Positions 11,864 through 24,500 of a DNA stretch of 56,686 nt are shown piece after piece. How positions within the stretch are numbered: the first letter of the stretch is position 1; each line of letters starts with the position of its first letter. The translations under genes were made by a program, and so were the position numbers. Origin of the DNA: Phoronis australis (Eukaryota > Phoronida > Phoronidae); the NCBI GenBank assembly GCA_002633005.1, contig NMRA01000324.1, forward strand, positions 11,661-68,346, written 5' to 3'. Under the pieces are notes generated by a model that was not told where the DNA came from, made no database searches, and was given only the letters and a program-made list of their open reading frames with translations.

Positions 11864-11873
11864 TGACTCAGCA
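11864..11873 (+). promoter_or_regulatory. Antioxidant response element / MARE-type site upstream of GCLC
   Basis: The sequence ATGACTCAGCA (core TGACTCAGCA) fits the CNC-bZIP/small-Maf consensus RTGAnnnnGC exactly. It lies about 0.5 kb upstream of the GCLC start codon. Vertebrate GCLC is a classic NRF2 target through such sites, so a role as an NRF2-type enhancer is plausible. A 10-bp match can occur by chance, so function is inferred. Confidence 0.5.
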
Positions 11874-12335
11874 TTTTTTTCATGACTTAGCAAGTTTCAC
11901 ATTTTCCTTTGTCATTTGCTAACATGTGTAGGGAACTGAGGGTTCATCTGAACAATAAATCTCAGTTTAGTCAAGTTTTTTTTACAGAAGGGTCAAACCA
12001 ATGAGATAAAGTAGCTCATATATGTGTCAAACAGTAGGCTGGCCGGGTTCAGTATCCCGACTAGTTCACGCTTCTAGATGACCGGGTTCCGGTGTCATAT
12101 CAGGGTAGAGCTCAGTAACGCTTGGACCTAGCTAACATGTAGCCAAAACCACGTGCTATCATTTAAAATACTCGGTAATATCTCACGAAATATCGCGAAT
12201 TCGTGCTTTTTAGTGAAGTCCTTGCGTTACTGAACTATACCACTGAGGTCCGCATCAGCGGACGGGGTTTTCCAAGACTTGACAGTTGACCCAGTTTTAC
12301 TGTGCCATCTGGCGACCGAGAGTTAGTACATAAAC

Positions 12336-12365
12336 ATGCGTGCCAGCTTCTGTTCGTCACATTGA
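12336..12365 (+). promoter_or_regulatory. Short upstream ORF abutting the GCLC start codon
   Basis: ATG at 12336 opens a 9-codon ORF (MRASFCSSH) whose TGA ends one base before the GCLC ATG at 12367. It is translated only if transcription starts upstream of 12336, which the sequence does not show. Such a layout could impose leaky scanning or termination-reinitiation on GCLC. Confidence 0.45.
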
Positions 12366-12366
12366 G

Positions 12367-12516
12367 ATGGGTTTGTTAACAGAGGGTTCGCCTCTTACGT
12401 GGGAAGAAACTGAGAAATATTGTGATCATGTTAGGCAACACGGGATTCAGCAGTTTATTTACCAGTATCATAAACTCAAAGATCGCTGCTGTGATGTGCT
12501 GAAGTGGGGGGATGAA
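12367..12516 (+). CDS. GCLC: GCLC exon 1, start codon to Glu50
   Basis: ATG to a GAT GAA/GTAAGT donor, phase 0, residues 1-50. Ends at Glu50 of WGDE, so the intron separates the two metal-ligand glutamates 50 and 52. Confidence 0.95.
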
Positions 12517-15500
12517 GTAAGTAGAAAACTTGGAATTTCACTTTTAAGAATCGAAGTGAGAGTCGTTGAATGCTCTGCTGGCTATCTGTGAATAATGAGG
12601 CTGTGAGCTTAATGGCTACAAAAATTATCTTTGTAAACGCGCGCTGTTAACTGCCACTATAGTTATCCATTATGAAATGTTGATGAAAATTTGCATCTGT
12701 ANACGCGCGCTGTTAACTGCCACTATAGTTATCCATTATGAAATGTTGATGAAAATTTGCATCTGTAATATATGCTAAACTATGAACAGCCTAATGACCT
12801 TGTCATTTATATATCTTTGAAAGATCCAAGGTAAAATTTTATCATTTTGTTGACTCAGTCTTGGCTTTTGATAGATAGCATTAGTCTAGTGACTGCAAGC
12901 TTTCTCGTCAGCTATGCTCAGGGGGCGGGTGGGGGGGGGGGTCTAGGTGGTTGCACGCAGCCTAATGTAGTCTACTGTGTACTGGAGGTTTTTGATGAAT
13001 TTAGACTGTGACCACCGTCTCTAGTTGTCTCTACAGTATTTGAGCTGGAGCTAGAGACAGTAGTCACTGTCTTTGGTCACTTGGTGAATTATGCCCATCA
13101 TTTCATTAAACCATCAAAGTCACGTTGCTATAAAGCGTGATTTTTTGCGCATTCCCCCTTAGGATGTCGTCAATGTTTTTAATTCCTTCCAACTCGAACA
13201 ATGTATACCAGCTTCTATAACTGAACTTCTTTCTGAGCAGTCCAAATCAAGCAACTGTTTATTTTTACAGTGCTTGTGCTAGGGTATAAAGTACCTTTGA
13301 TGGCTTAATCACAGTGTGAGGCATAATTTGCCAAACAGCTTCTGGCGTATGGACGCCCTATTTAGGAATGGTACTACTTAGCAGTAGAGACAGTGGCACT
13401 GTCTGGGGGTAGGGGGGGGGGGTCTAGTCCTGCTGCTTTATTTGACTGTACATCACCTCCGGGACCTGAAATTCACAACATGGTTTTGGGTCCTCAACTC
13501 TAGCATCAAGAGGTGAAAATAAAGGAACACCTGGGCAATATTCTGTAGATTTATACCTGAAAAACATAAGATGAGGTATCACCGAAGCAAGGAATCACAC
13601 TAGAACTTTATAACTTAAATCACTCATTACTGGATCCATGCTGGACCACTTCTATCCACATTCCATTCTTAATAGGGGTCTAGTCATCAACAGAGTGACT
13701 CTATTCACTAAGGCACCTAGTGAGAGGCCTAGTGAGGATAGCAATTTTGTCAAGAAAACCCAAGCCTTGAGCTGTTTATAGGAATGTAGTGTCTAGCATG
13801 GCTCACTGTAGAAGCTGTGTCTAGAATGTGGATGTGCTGTAGCATGGGTACTTCACTTCACCTTTAACACAGCTTGTTTTCTTTAACATACTGCATGTTT
13901 TTATGGTACAGTTGACTTTAATGATTGACCCTGTCATGCTTCAGTATGCTGTCTATTTGTCAATATCTATGATTTAAGTGTTTATGAGTGGATGCACTTG
14001 CTGGTCTGGCTCAGTAACCATATTTGATGTCATCTTAAATAAAAATGCCTTTACCTGGCCTCCTTAGAGACACTGTTCTGTGTTAATTATTGTCCCCTTG
14101 CTGAGGGGAGAACCCTGTTATGTAGGCCTACTCAAGGCCGGTATGTGTATTTAGACAAATACTTGTGAAGTCTACAAAACTATTAAGTATTTGGTAAAGG
14201 TATTTATTTTCACATATCTTTAGGCACTTGGAAAACACTGCTGCTTGTAGTGAGGTTGAGAGATGCAGCTTTACGATTATTGACAGTGGGATACTAATCA
14301 CTATCGCTTGAAACTGCGTGAAGCCACATAATGTAGAATTGTCGTGGGGACTTGACAGGTACCTCAGGGGTCTCACCATCCATTCTGTGAATGAAGCTGG
14401 TCACTGGTGGCTGTTTTACTGCCGAAACATGTCGCTACATTTTAGAAAAGTTGTTGTCTTTATTCAAACTTTACTTGTGTTTGCCAGTGCAAGATCTTTT
14501 GGTATTTATTTTCTGAAAGTAGAGAGCCTGAAAATTTTGTTTTTTGTCAATATTAATCTTTCGTTGATTGGGTCACAAGACCATATCTTTTTAATAGAGT
14601 TTAGCAAAAAATAAAGGAACATTCATAGCAAAGTAATGGCATCAATAAATGACCAATTTTGCCTGCTGTAAATTTTCAAGATGATGTCTCATGATCACTG
14701 TTACAGTTATCACTTCGTTTTATGCAACGTTTCCGTAAAGACCATTCAAGTCGCACTTTTTGATGGTCCCTCTTACAAAAGTGGATCAATTCAAAAACAA
14801 TTCCTTGCAGTGTTTTGATGAACAGTGCTCAAAGCATAGTATCTGAAGTTTGATTTAATTCCTCTCAGCTCTTTCTGAGATATGATGTTCCGAAATTAGC
14901 CAGATTTGGATATTTTTCTAAGGTCCTACATGACCTTAAATGTAATCTAGCCCAACACAGGTACACCACGAGGCACACCTAATACCTGAGTGTGATATGT
15001 TGAAAGTTCCCCTAAATACCTGGTTGAGTCTTGTCAAATTTTTATCGTTTAAAGAGCAAGCTTATGGATGACACCATATAATTGTCTACATTTTTTTAAA
15101 GACAAGGGCAGACTTGGCAACTTCTTTCATGAAGAACCTGTTGATCGATAATGGGGCTCTGGTGAGCTCAGTCCGGGTGTTTCAACCATGTGGCCAGTGT
15201 GTGTCTGATGCACTGGAAAAGACATAATAATAAGACAAACTGCACCCTTTTGTAAAATTTCATTAAGTGTAGGTCTACTTATGTTGGACAACATGTGTCC
15301 ATCCCATTTCCTCCAAGCCTCCACTTTGGGCCCCTGGTATAATATTTGAGTATGCTTGAAGTCTTGGCTTATCATCATTTGAAGAGTGGGTTTGAAGATC
15401 AGTTAGATTTTGGCATGCCTTGGTTGCTAGTAGATACCATCATGCTGGCTTCTTGGTTGAGTTTGTAAATTGCACTGTTAATCTAAGTGTTATCCAACAC

Positions 15501-18500
15501 CATGTCCATACTGTATAACTGTAGAGGCTAGCATTATGTAAACATGAGACATTGACCACTGCCTTAGATGGAGCCCTCAATGACTAAGCATTTTCCTATT
15601 AGCTTTCTTGAGTTTGCTTAGATATTTATGTTTGTTAAACACATACTCTGAAATGTTTATTAGAATAATTTGAATTCAAAGCATGTATCAATAGTCTTAA
15701 AATTGCCATCAATTGTATTTTGCCTTTTTCATTGTTTGAAGCTTTGAAAAACTCAGTTCTCTTCTCAGTGTTTGATCTCTGTTCTATCAAAACTGAGCCC
15801 GGATAAGCTGTCACTGGGCTGACCTGTCTTGACCTAATGCAATGAATAACAAAGTTCCTCAAAGAATTGCCATGCAATATCGGTCTTCGCAATATTCCTT
15901 CCTGTGATAAAATTTGATCAATTTTCATTGTTATCAAGGTAAGAATTATATTAAAAACTGATTTTATGTGGCCAAATGCATTATTCATTTTTTTGCAAGC
16001 TAAACAGCATACAGTGCTGCCTTATTATTCCTTACCTTTGGTTTTGATTCACTAAAACCCAATGATGAATGATTTTAGTAATGCTTTCAGTTGTGTTAGA
16101 TAATTGGCTTGCGAGTAGTGATGCCGGACAAAAGAGCGGGAAATGCTTAATAAGTAGATCAGATTAAAATCTGGATTTAGAAAGCTCTGTCCTCGGAAGT
16201 TCACATCTTAATGAGAGGTTTTGCAATAGTCATATTCTGCGTCTGAGACAATTAAAAACTAGGCTGCGTGTTTCTGTGACTGAATGCTTGATGGAGTTGT
16301 CATATTTTGCCATGATCACAGCTGGAAAATGAAAGCTGTGTTGGTGAACTAGTAACAGTTTACAATTTATTTGTTTTACTGATGAATCTGGCAAGTGCCA
16401 TATCGCAATTCTGCCAGGTTATTCCAAATTAAATAATCTTCATTGTTGGCCTGCACTGTGGAGCATCAACTCATCAGGGCAAAGCATAGTAGTTGATAAA
16501 CAAACCTTCTCTTTGATTTCATTGGATAAAAATGATATTTTCATTTAGGTTGAGTACACGTTGGTTAGACTGAACCATGAGGCAAGAAAGGCACAACTCA
16601 ACCTCAAGTCTTCACTGGTTCTCCCTGTTCTTCAGGAATTGGAACAACAAAAACTCAAGTAAGATCAAAGCCAGGGCCCGAGACCACAGACCTTTCGTTC
16701 AGACTTGGCTAGAAAATTGAACTATCGCAATGCATGAAATTTGAAAATTTATTCAAAGCATTTGAAGCATACCAAAATTTCAAGTAAAACCTGTTATGTT
16801 GTCTCCGACCCAGATCAAGGTGATTGCAGGGAGAAGGACTTGTATCCTAATGTGTGAATTGGTATGTATAGTCTCTGGCCCAGATCAAGGTGATTGCACA
16901 GAGAAGGACTTGTATCCTAATGTGTGAATTGGTATGTATAGTCTCTGGCCCAGATCAAGGTGATTGCACAGAGAAGGACTTGTATCCTAATGTGTGAATT
17001 GGTATGTAGTCTCTGGCCCAGATCAAGGTTAATGTGAGAGTCGAAACTCAAGGCTGTATTTCCTGGGCAAATGTAAAATTCATTTTTGGAATGATTCTTG
17101 GCCATTGAAGCATTAACATTCATGCTTGGTTGTTCAAGTTGTAGAAAGCTAGGTTTAACACTTCACTACCAATCAAATTAATGATCACTCCAAGTGCTTA
17201 ATTCTCTAGAAATCAAAGCATGTGCGGTTGTTTCTATGTGAAAGGCTTTCAGCCACTTTTACATGAGAGACACTTGTCACCGTGTCAGTTGTCACCGTGT
17301 CAGTTGTCACCGCGTGACTTGCTCCACTTTAGTCACATTTACACAACATCAGATCGAAAACTGTCTGGGCATGCTCGCATAAAAAATACCAAATGTCCAA
17401 GTCATGTGGAATATAACCAGGGGATCACCTGTATACACTATTGCGCAAGCAAGCGTATATTGAAAGATGATCACTGTCCACTCTGCCCCAGTTGTGTTTA
17501 GATGTGTAGTTGAAACTGGAGAAACTGATTCAGTGCAACTCGCTTCACTTCTCTAACCGGTGTCAAAAATGGCCGCCGCAGTGTCAACTTGGTGGGTGTC
17601 AAAACTGTTTACATACACACTTGCACCCAACACACTTGCACCCAATCAGCTGTTCCGTTTTAGTTGCTCCGTGACAGCTGTCTCTCGTGTAAATGCATTC
17701 TGTGGCAGCACTATCTACTGTAGATACAAATTTGAGTAGCTCGCTGCTGTTGACAAAACTGTTCAATGAATGTCTTGTCATTGTGGTAAACCTTAATCAA
17801 ATCAAACCATTAGCACCTATTGCATGATGAAGGCCAAGATCCACTTATAATCAGATTCTATCAACGCACTTAGAATATACTGTCATGGAAAGGGATACTA
17901 CTATAGTACAGCACAAAAGCTGTGAGCACCTGTGGGTGGAAAATTACGAAGGTCCCTGAGAAATCTTTATTGATTTAAGAGTTTACACTAAACTTTTTTA
18001 CTCCTAGAAGCCATGGATATTATGGAATTTTATTTTTATGCGCCTACATATTTATATGTGGGTGCATAGTGCCGTCATCTCTGTCTGGGCGTCCGTGCGT
18101 CTGGCGTCCGCGGCTGTATCTCCTAAACCCCTTGCAGGATCTTATTGAAATTTGACAGGTGTGTTCCTATGGGGTTGACGACAGAGGGCGACGAGTTTCG
18201 GACCGACCCGAATACTGCTGTGCCCCCTGGTGGCAATTTTATTTTTTAAGTTTGCCTCTGTATCTTGAAAGGTCCTCAACCGATTTTCATGAAATTTAGC
18301 ACATAGGCATCTATTAATGAGGTGATGTTATCCTTCCGTTTTCGGACGGATTCGAGGTATTTTGCGCCACCTAGTGGCCATTTTTACTGTTTTCAAGTTT
18401 TTTGGCGTCCATCCCTCCATCAACCAAACCGCTCAAAGGATGATTGCGAAAATTGTCATGTATGTTCTTACTGTGAAGTGGACGGCTGACGATGGTTTTC

Positions 18501-21500
18501 CGATGACTTCAACTACTGTGGCGCCTCCTAGTGGCAATTTTGTTTTTTTTTTTGCGCCTATGGCTGTATCTCCTAAACTGTTTGCAGGATCTTTACTAAA
18601 TTTAGTAAGTGCATTTATATGATGTTAATAACGCAGGATGACTACTATCAGACAGTTCTGACTACTGGTGTGCCACCTAGTGGCAATTTTATTTTTTTTT
18701 ACGTTTACCTCTCTATCTTCAAAGGTCCTCAATGCATATTCATAAAATTTGGCATGCAGGCATCTGTTAATGAGATGACGCCAGCTCTCTATTTTCAGAT
18801 GGATTCGACCTAGTTTGTGCCACCTAGTGGCCATTTTTACTGTTTTCGAGTCTGTTTTTTGGTGTCCACTCGTCTATCAACCAAACCGCTTTTAGGATAA
18901 TTGTGAAAATTGGCATGTATGTTTTAATTACGAAGTTGACGGCTGACGATGATTTTCCAACTGCGATTACTGTGGTGCCTCCTGTTGGCAGTTTTTTTTG
19001 CGCTCATGGCTGTATTCCTAAACCGTTTGAAGGATCTTTACTTGATTTAGCAAGTGTATTTATATGATGTTGACTACGAACAACGACGGCTTTCGGAAGG
19101 ATCTGACCACTCGTGTACCCCTAGTGGCAATTTTAGTTTTTTACGTTTACCTCTGTATCTTCAAAGGTCCAAAACAGATTTTCATAAAATTTTGAATATA
19201 GGCATCTATTGAAGAGATGACGCTTTGCCTCTATTTTTGGATGGAATCTAGGTATTTTGCGCCACCTAGTGGCATTTTTGCTGTTTTCAAACCCTGGTCA
19301 ATCAAATCCTTCTAGGGATGGTTTTGAAAATTGAAATGTTCTCAGTGTGAAAAGGATGTTTGAATGATGATGGTGACTGACTACTGTGGAGCCTCCTAGT
19401 GGTAGCTCTGTTTTGTTTTGCATCCATAGCTGTATTTGGATGGATTGTACATTTTTGCACCATCTATGGGCCATTTTTATGATACAAATAAATAACCCTA
19501 AAAGCATACCATTTGCGATGCATTCGTGGGCACATTTCAATGCTCCGCGCTGCTCTTGTTATGAAAAACCTTGATTACTCTGAAAATCACTGAGCTTGAT
19601 CATGCTACTTGAAGCAGTGTTACAAGGAATGACTCATGAGCTCTGAAAATTTGTTTCAGGACCGAGCCAAAGACATCATGGCACCCTGAATATGCCGAGT
19701 ACATGATTGAAGGGACACCAGGCAAGCCTTACGGGGGCCTCATTGCCCACTACAACATGGTGGAGGCAAATATGAAGGCAAGGTAAGAAAGTAGTGAAGT
19801 GTGCTTGTGTACTCAGTACATGATTGAAGGGGTGTTGGTCAGTCTTGGGGTGGGAGACTCATAAGTACATGATTGAAGGGGTGTTGGTCAGCCTTGGGGT
19901 GGGAGTTTCATAATCCATTCAACGTCTGTTGGAGACAAACTTAAAGTCTGTGTGATTAATATTGGTCTGCCTTAGGATATTGTGGAGGGGGCAGTATGGC
20001 CTAGTGGGATACAGCAGGTGCCTACTTTCTTTACTCGAGGTCGTGGGTTTGAGTCCCACTGGGTCACACTGCTAGACTCTGTAGTCAGGTCTCTAGCTCC
20101 TCAGCTCAGTTTTAACTAATATATTAATAAAGCATAAAAATGGTTCCAGGTGATCAGTGCAATGGTCCCACATGTGAGGCCTGCGCACGTCTGGTACAAC
20201 ATTACAACATGTACCAGATGGCCTACAATTATTTGTTTGATGACATCATGTCTCTTCGAGTATACCGAGTATACCGAGTTCTACCCTTTGTGCAAACTGT
20301 TAACTGAATATACATGTGTGTATTGTGGCGATAGTGTTCATACAGCTAGCTGGCTGGATCTGTGAGTACATGAGTACATGATTGAAGGGATGCTGGGAAC
20401 AATGTGTGCCTAAAGATTTTTTTGTTTTTGTATAACAGGATACAGGCAACTTTTGATTTCATCTTTCTTCCACATTATTGACCCTGTGCTGCTTGTTACG
20501 AATTCAAATGAAAAACAAATTTGAAGTATTTTTGATTATTGATGTTCAATGTATTCTGAAATTCCATTGCAAATAACCTTCATTTCAAGTTTCGAAATTT
20601 TTAGCGATTTCTGATGAACTGTGCTTTGCCAAGTTATGCGTTAGTTATTGTAATTGCCTTATGCATTGTCTGTAGCTGTCTTAATCAGACCTAAGTGTCC
20701 AATCTTAAGCCTGACTAATCAAAAGTGTTGATAAGTGAACGACATCTAACCTATTAAAGCTATGTGAAGATAGAACTGATACAAGACCAGAGGTGGTATA
20801 TCAATGTAGGAATACCAGTGTTTACCCTGAACTATCTGTGTGATATATGCACATTCTCATGTGCATTTTTTGTAGTGTTAAGTTGATGTAATATATATAT
20901 TGTATTGCTCAATAATTTCCATGGAGTATTGATTGTGGCATTGTCTCTTTGAACTGTAAAGCCATGTTGTGAAAGTTCTTTTCACAATGTCACACAGTAA
21001 AAGTACTGATCCACTGTTGTTCACAGCGTTGCACAATGACCGATTTGAATAGGTATCTTCCCATTTTTATGTGCCCACATATTTATATGTGGACGCATTA
21101 TGCTGTCATCTCCGTCCGTCCGGCATCCGCTGCTCTATCTCCAAAACCCTTTGACGTACATTCATGAAATTGTGCACATATGTTTCTATCGTAGAAGGGA
21201 CAGCATGAGCAAACTTTCGGACGGATCCGACTACTGGTGTGCCCCCTAGTGGCAATTTTATTTTTTTTTACGCTTACCTCTATACATTCAAAGGTCCTCA
21301 ACATATTTTCGTAAAATTTGGAATATAGGCACCTATTAGTGAGATGATGCTATCCTCCCATTTTCGTGTGGATTCGACGTAGTTTGCGCCACCTAGTGGC
21401 CACTTTTGCTGTTTTTGACCCTGTTTTTTGGCGTCCACCCCTCTATCAACCAAACCACTCTAAGGATGGGATGTATGTTTTTATTATGAAGAGGACCACT

Positions 21501-24500
21501 GACGATGATTTTCCAACAATTTTGACTACTGTGTCGCCTCCTAGTGGCAGTTTTGTCTCTTTTTGCGCCCATGGCTGTATCTCCTAAACAGTTGGCAGGA
21601 TCTTTACTAAATTCTGCAAGTGTATTTATATGATGTTGACAATGGATGACGACGACTTTCGAACAGATCTGACTACCATTGTGCCACCTATTGGCAATTT
21701 ATTTTTTTTACATTTACTTCTGTATCTTCAAAGGTCCTCAACGTATTTTCATAAAATTTGAAATATAGGCACCTATTAGTGAGATGAAGCCATCCTTCCA
21801 TTTTTGGATGGATTTGATATAGTTTGCACCACCTAGTGGCCATTTTAACTGTTTTTTAGTCTGTTTTTGGCGTCCACCCCTCTATCAACCAAACCGCACT
21901 AAGGATGATTGTGAAAATTGGCATGTTTCTTACTACGAAGCTGACGATGATTTTCCAATGACTTCGACTGCTGTGGCACCTCCTAGTGGCAGTTTTGTTT
22001 TGTTTTGCACCCATAGTTGCATCTCCTAAACTCACTGCAGGATCTTTAGTAAACTTAGTAATTGTATTTATATGACGCTAACAACAGATGACGACATAAT
22101 TCAGGTGGATCCAATGAAGGCTGTGTCCTATAGTGGCAATTTCATTTTTTTGTTTCCTTTGTTTCTCTGAAGTTCCTTGACAGATTTTTTGAAATTTGGT
22201 AAATAGCTGTCTGATAAAGAAGCGATAGCATGTGCCCATTTTCAGATGGGTTGGACGTTTTTTCGCCCTCTGGTGGCTATTTTTATGAAACAAATAAACA
22301 AACCTTAGAAGCATTCCATTTGCGGTGCATTCGTGGGCGCATTTCAACGCTCCGTGTTGGTCTTATGAGTGCATGGGATCAAATATGCTCACTATGTCGT
22401 ATTGAACCCGACTGCTTAACTTCATTTTCATTTCTTTTTTCATTGGTCAATATATCTTATTTCTCTACCAAAAACTATGAATATTTCTCATCAGTTGGGA
22501 TTACAATAGCCAATTGACAACATTGCCTGGACTTTCGGGACTGGGTTCTGTTGTTTGGGGTTTGTGGCGACATTCTTTTGTGACTATTTTAAAAACTGCG
22601 GAGTATAAAAACTAGAAATGTCATTGAAAATTCAACTTTTGCAGTGTTTGAATGGTAAAAATCCGTTGACTACAACAGACAAAAATCTAATTTAAACACA
22701 GCTGCTGTTCCTTTGTTGATATGTTCCAACCTCTATTGTGCAACACAACAGGTTGACTGACTTGCGTAAACCACTGCACAATACAGGGCTTATATGCAAT
22801 CAAAATGCAGTGGAATTTGATTGGTGGAGCACACCATAAGTGGCTCTTCATCCTCCTTCCACTTTTGATTTACTTAGTGAAAGGTTTACCAATGAATCAG
22901 ACACAAAATGTTGGCTTGCTGCAAGGATCCAATAAACACTCGTTTATTGGGTCCTAGCACAATACTATAGCAGCATCCGGTGTGTTGGCCATTAAGCCAT
23001 TGTTTTACCAGCTTACTAATCAAATAAAATGTCCGTTATAATCCATGAATGTCAGGCCTCAAGTGCTGTAATTGTGTTATTGATTTGGCGTAGGTCAATG
23101 GAATTGTCTACATCATTGTGTAATCCTATTATTTTACTTTTAGAAAAGTGGCTAGGGGCACAACTCGCAGTTAGTTAGCTTTTCTAAAAGAAGCATGGTT
23201 GTAAAATTCATATTTCATTTGTTTTTTTGTCCATGACAGAAATACAATATCTTTTGCTTGGTCTGGACTTTTATCACGAGCCACGATATGACTGTAAAGT
23301 GTCAGTTTTGAGCAGTGCTCCAGTTATGTATGCCACATAACCCCACAAATAAGCTCATGCGCCTATGTGTGGAACAATGTGATTTTCCACAAGATTTTTC
23401 TACACAAATGTCCCTCACATAGACGCATCTGCCTAAGTTCCTCAATTAGGTTCTGATTATAGGCACACATTTATTGTTTAAAAAATACACTACTGGACCA
23501 TTTTGTTTCACACACCACGTGGCGTCGCTTGCACTCTGAGTGAAATACAAAGGTGTGCAGTTTCACCCTTAGATGCATACACTCAGTGTCAGGGCTGTGC
23601 GATAATAAAATCTGAATTAATTTATAAGACTTGGGTCATTTACTTTCATGGTCCTGAAACAATCCCCTGTTTAGTCTCTTCAAATTGGTCTTGTAACATT
23701 CCTTAGGGCGATAAGATTCTATTTGTGGCTTCAGTGGTAGAGGTCACGCCCTCCTTTTGCCTTCTTCTCACACCTTTGTCTGTACACTGATTCAATTATT
23801 TGCAATAGTGGGAGACGAATGTTTTTGACTGTCACATCAAATTAGTACACCGTGGGTGGGTGTAAAGCCACTGATCCTACATCACGCCAGTGTGGGTCAT
23901 GTCAGTTGTGATCATCATAATAAATGTATTACTTCTATTCAGGAGAGAAGAGGCCCTGTCTTTGCTAAAGGAGCCAGGTGAAACATTACTCAGCCTGACA
24001 GCTTTTCCCAGGTGAGATTGCCAATGTGAGGCTTTTGATCATTTACTTTTGACCATGCACATTTGATCATGCACTTATGATCATGCACTTTCGACCATGT
24101 ACTTGTGATCATGCACTTTTGATCATGCACTTTTGATCATGCATTTTTGATCATGCACTTTTGATCATGCACTTTTGACCATGCTCTTTTGATCATGCAA
24201 TTTTGACCATGCTCTTTTGACCATGCACTTTTGACCATGCTTTTTTGACCATGCACTTTTGACCATGCACTTTTGACCATGCACTTTTGACCATGCACTT
24301 TTGATCATGCTTTTTCGATCAGGCACTTTTCTGGCACTTGTCTACTTGTCCAATCAGTTGTTGACTGTGTTTATTTTAAGTGTGTAAACTGATGCTGCAT
24401 TCTGTAAACCAATGCTGCAGATCAGAGTGCTAATTCACAAGGCACACACATTACCTGTCGTTTTGCCAATTTTGCAAGTATACTTCAAAACAGAAAGTTG

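Larger units (their letters stand above)
5940..12335. other. SCO1-GCLC intergenic region
   Basis: Starts with the SCO1 3' UTR. No conserved protein segment was found in any frame. It holds two kinds of MITE-like element (7097-7248; 9849-10042 with a relative at 11400-11612), a purine-rich tract at 11078-11115, and the ARE site at 11864. The parts at 7360-7600 and 8080-8900 are more GC-rich than their surroundings but show no recognisable gene. Confidence 0.6.

Noticed and set aside
24060-24330. CRISPR-like array
   Set aside because: Repeats are contiguous 14-bp units without unique spacers, in a eukaryotic intron; it is a minisatellite.
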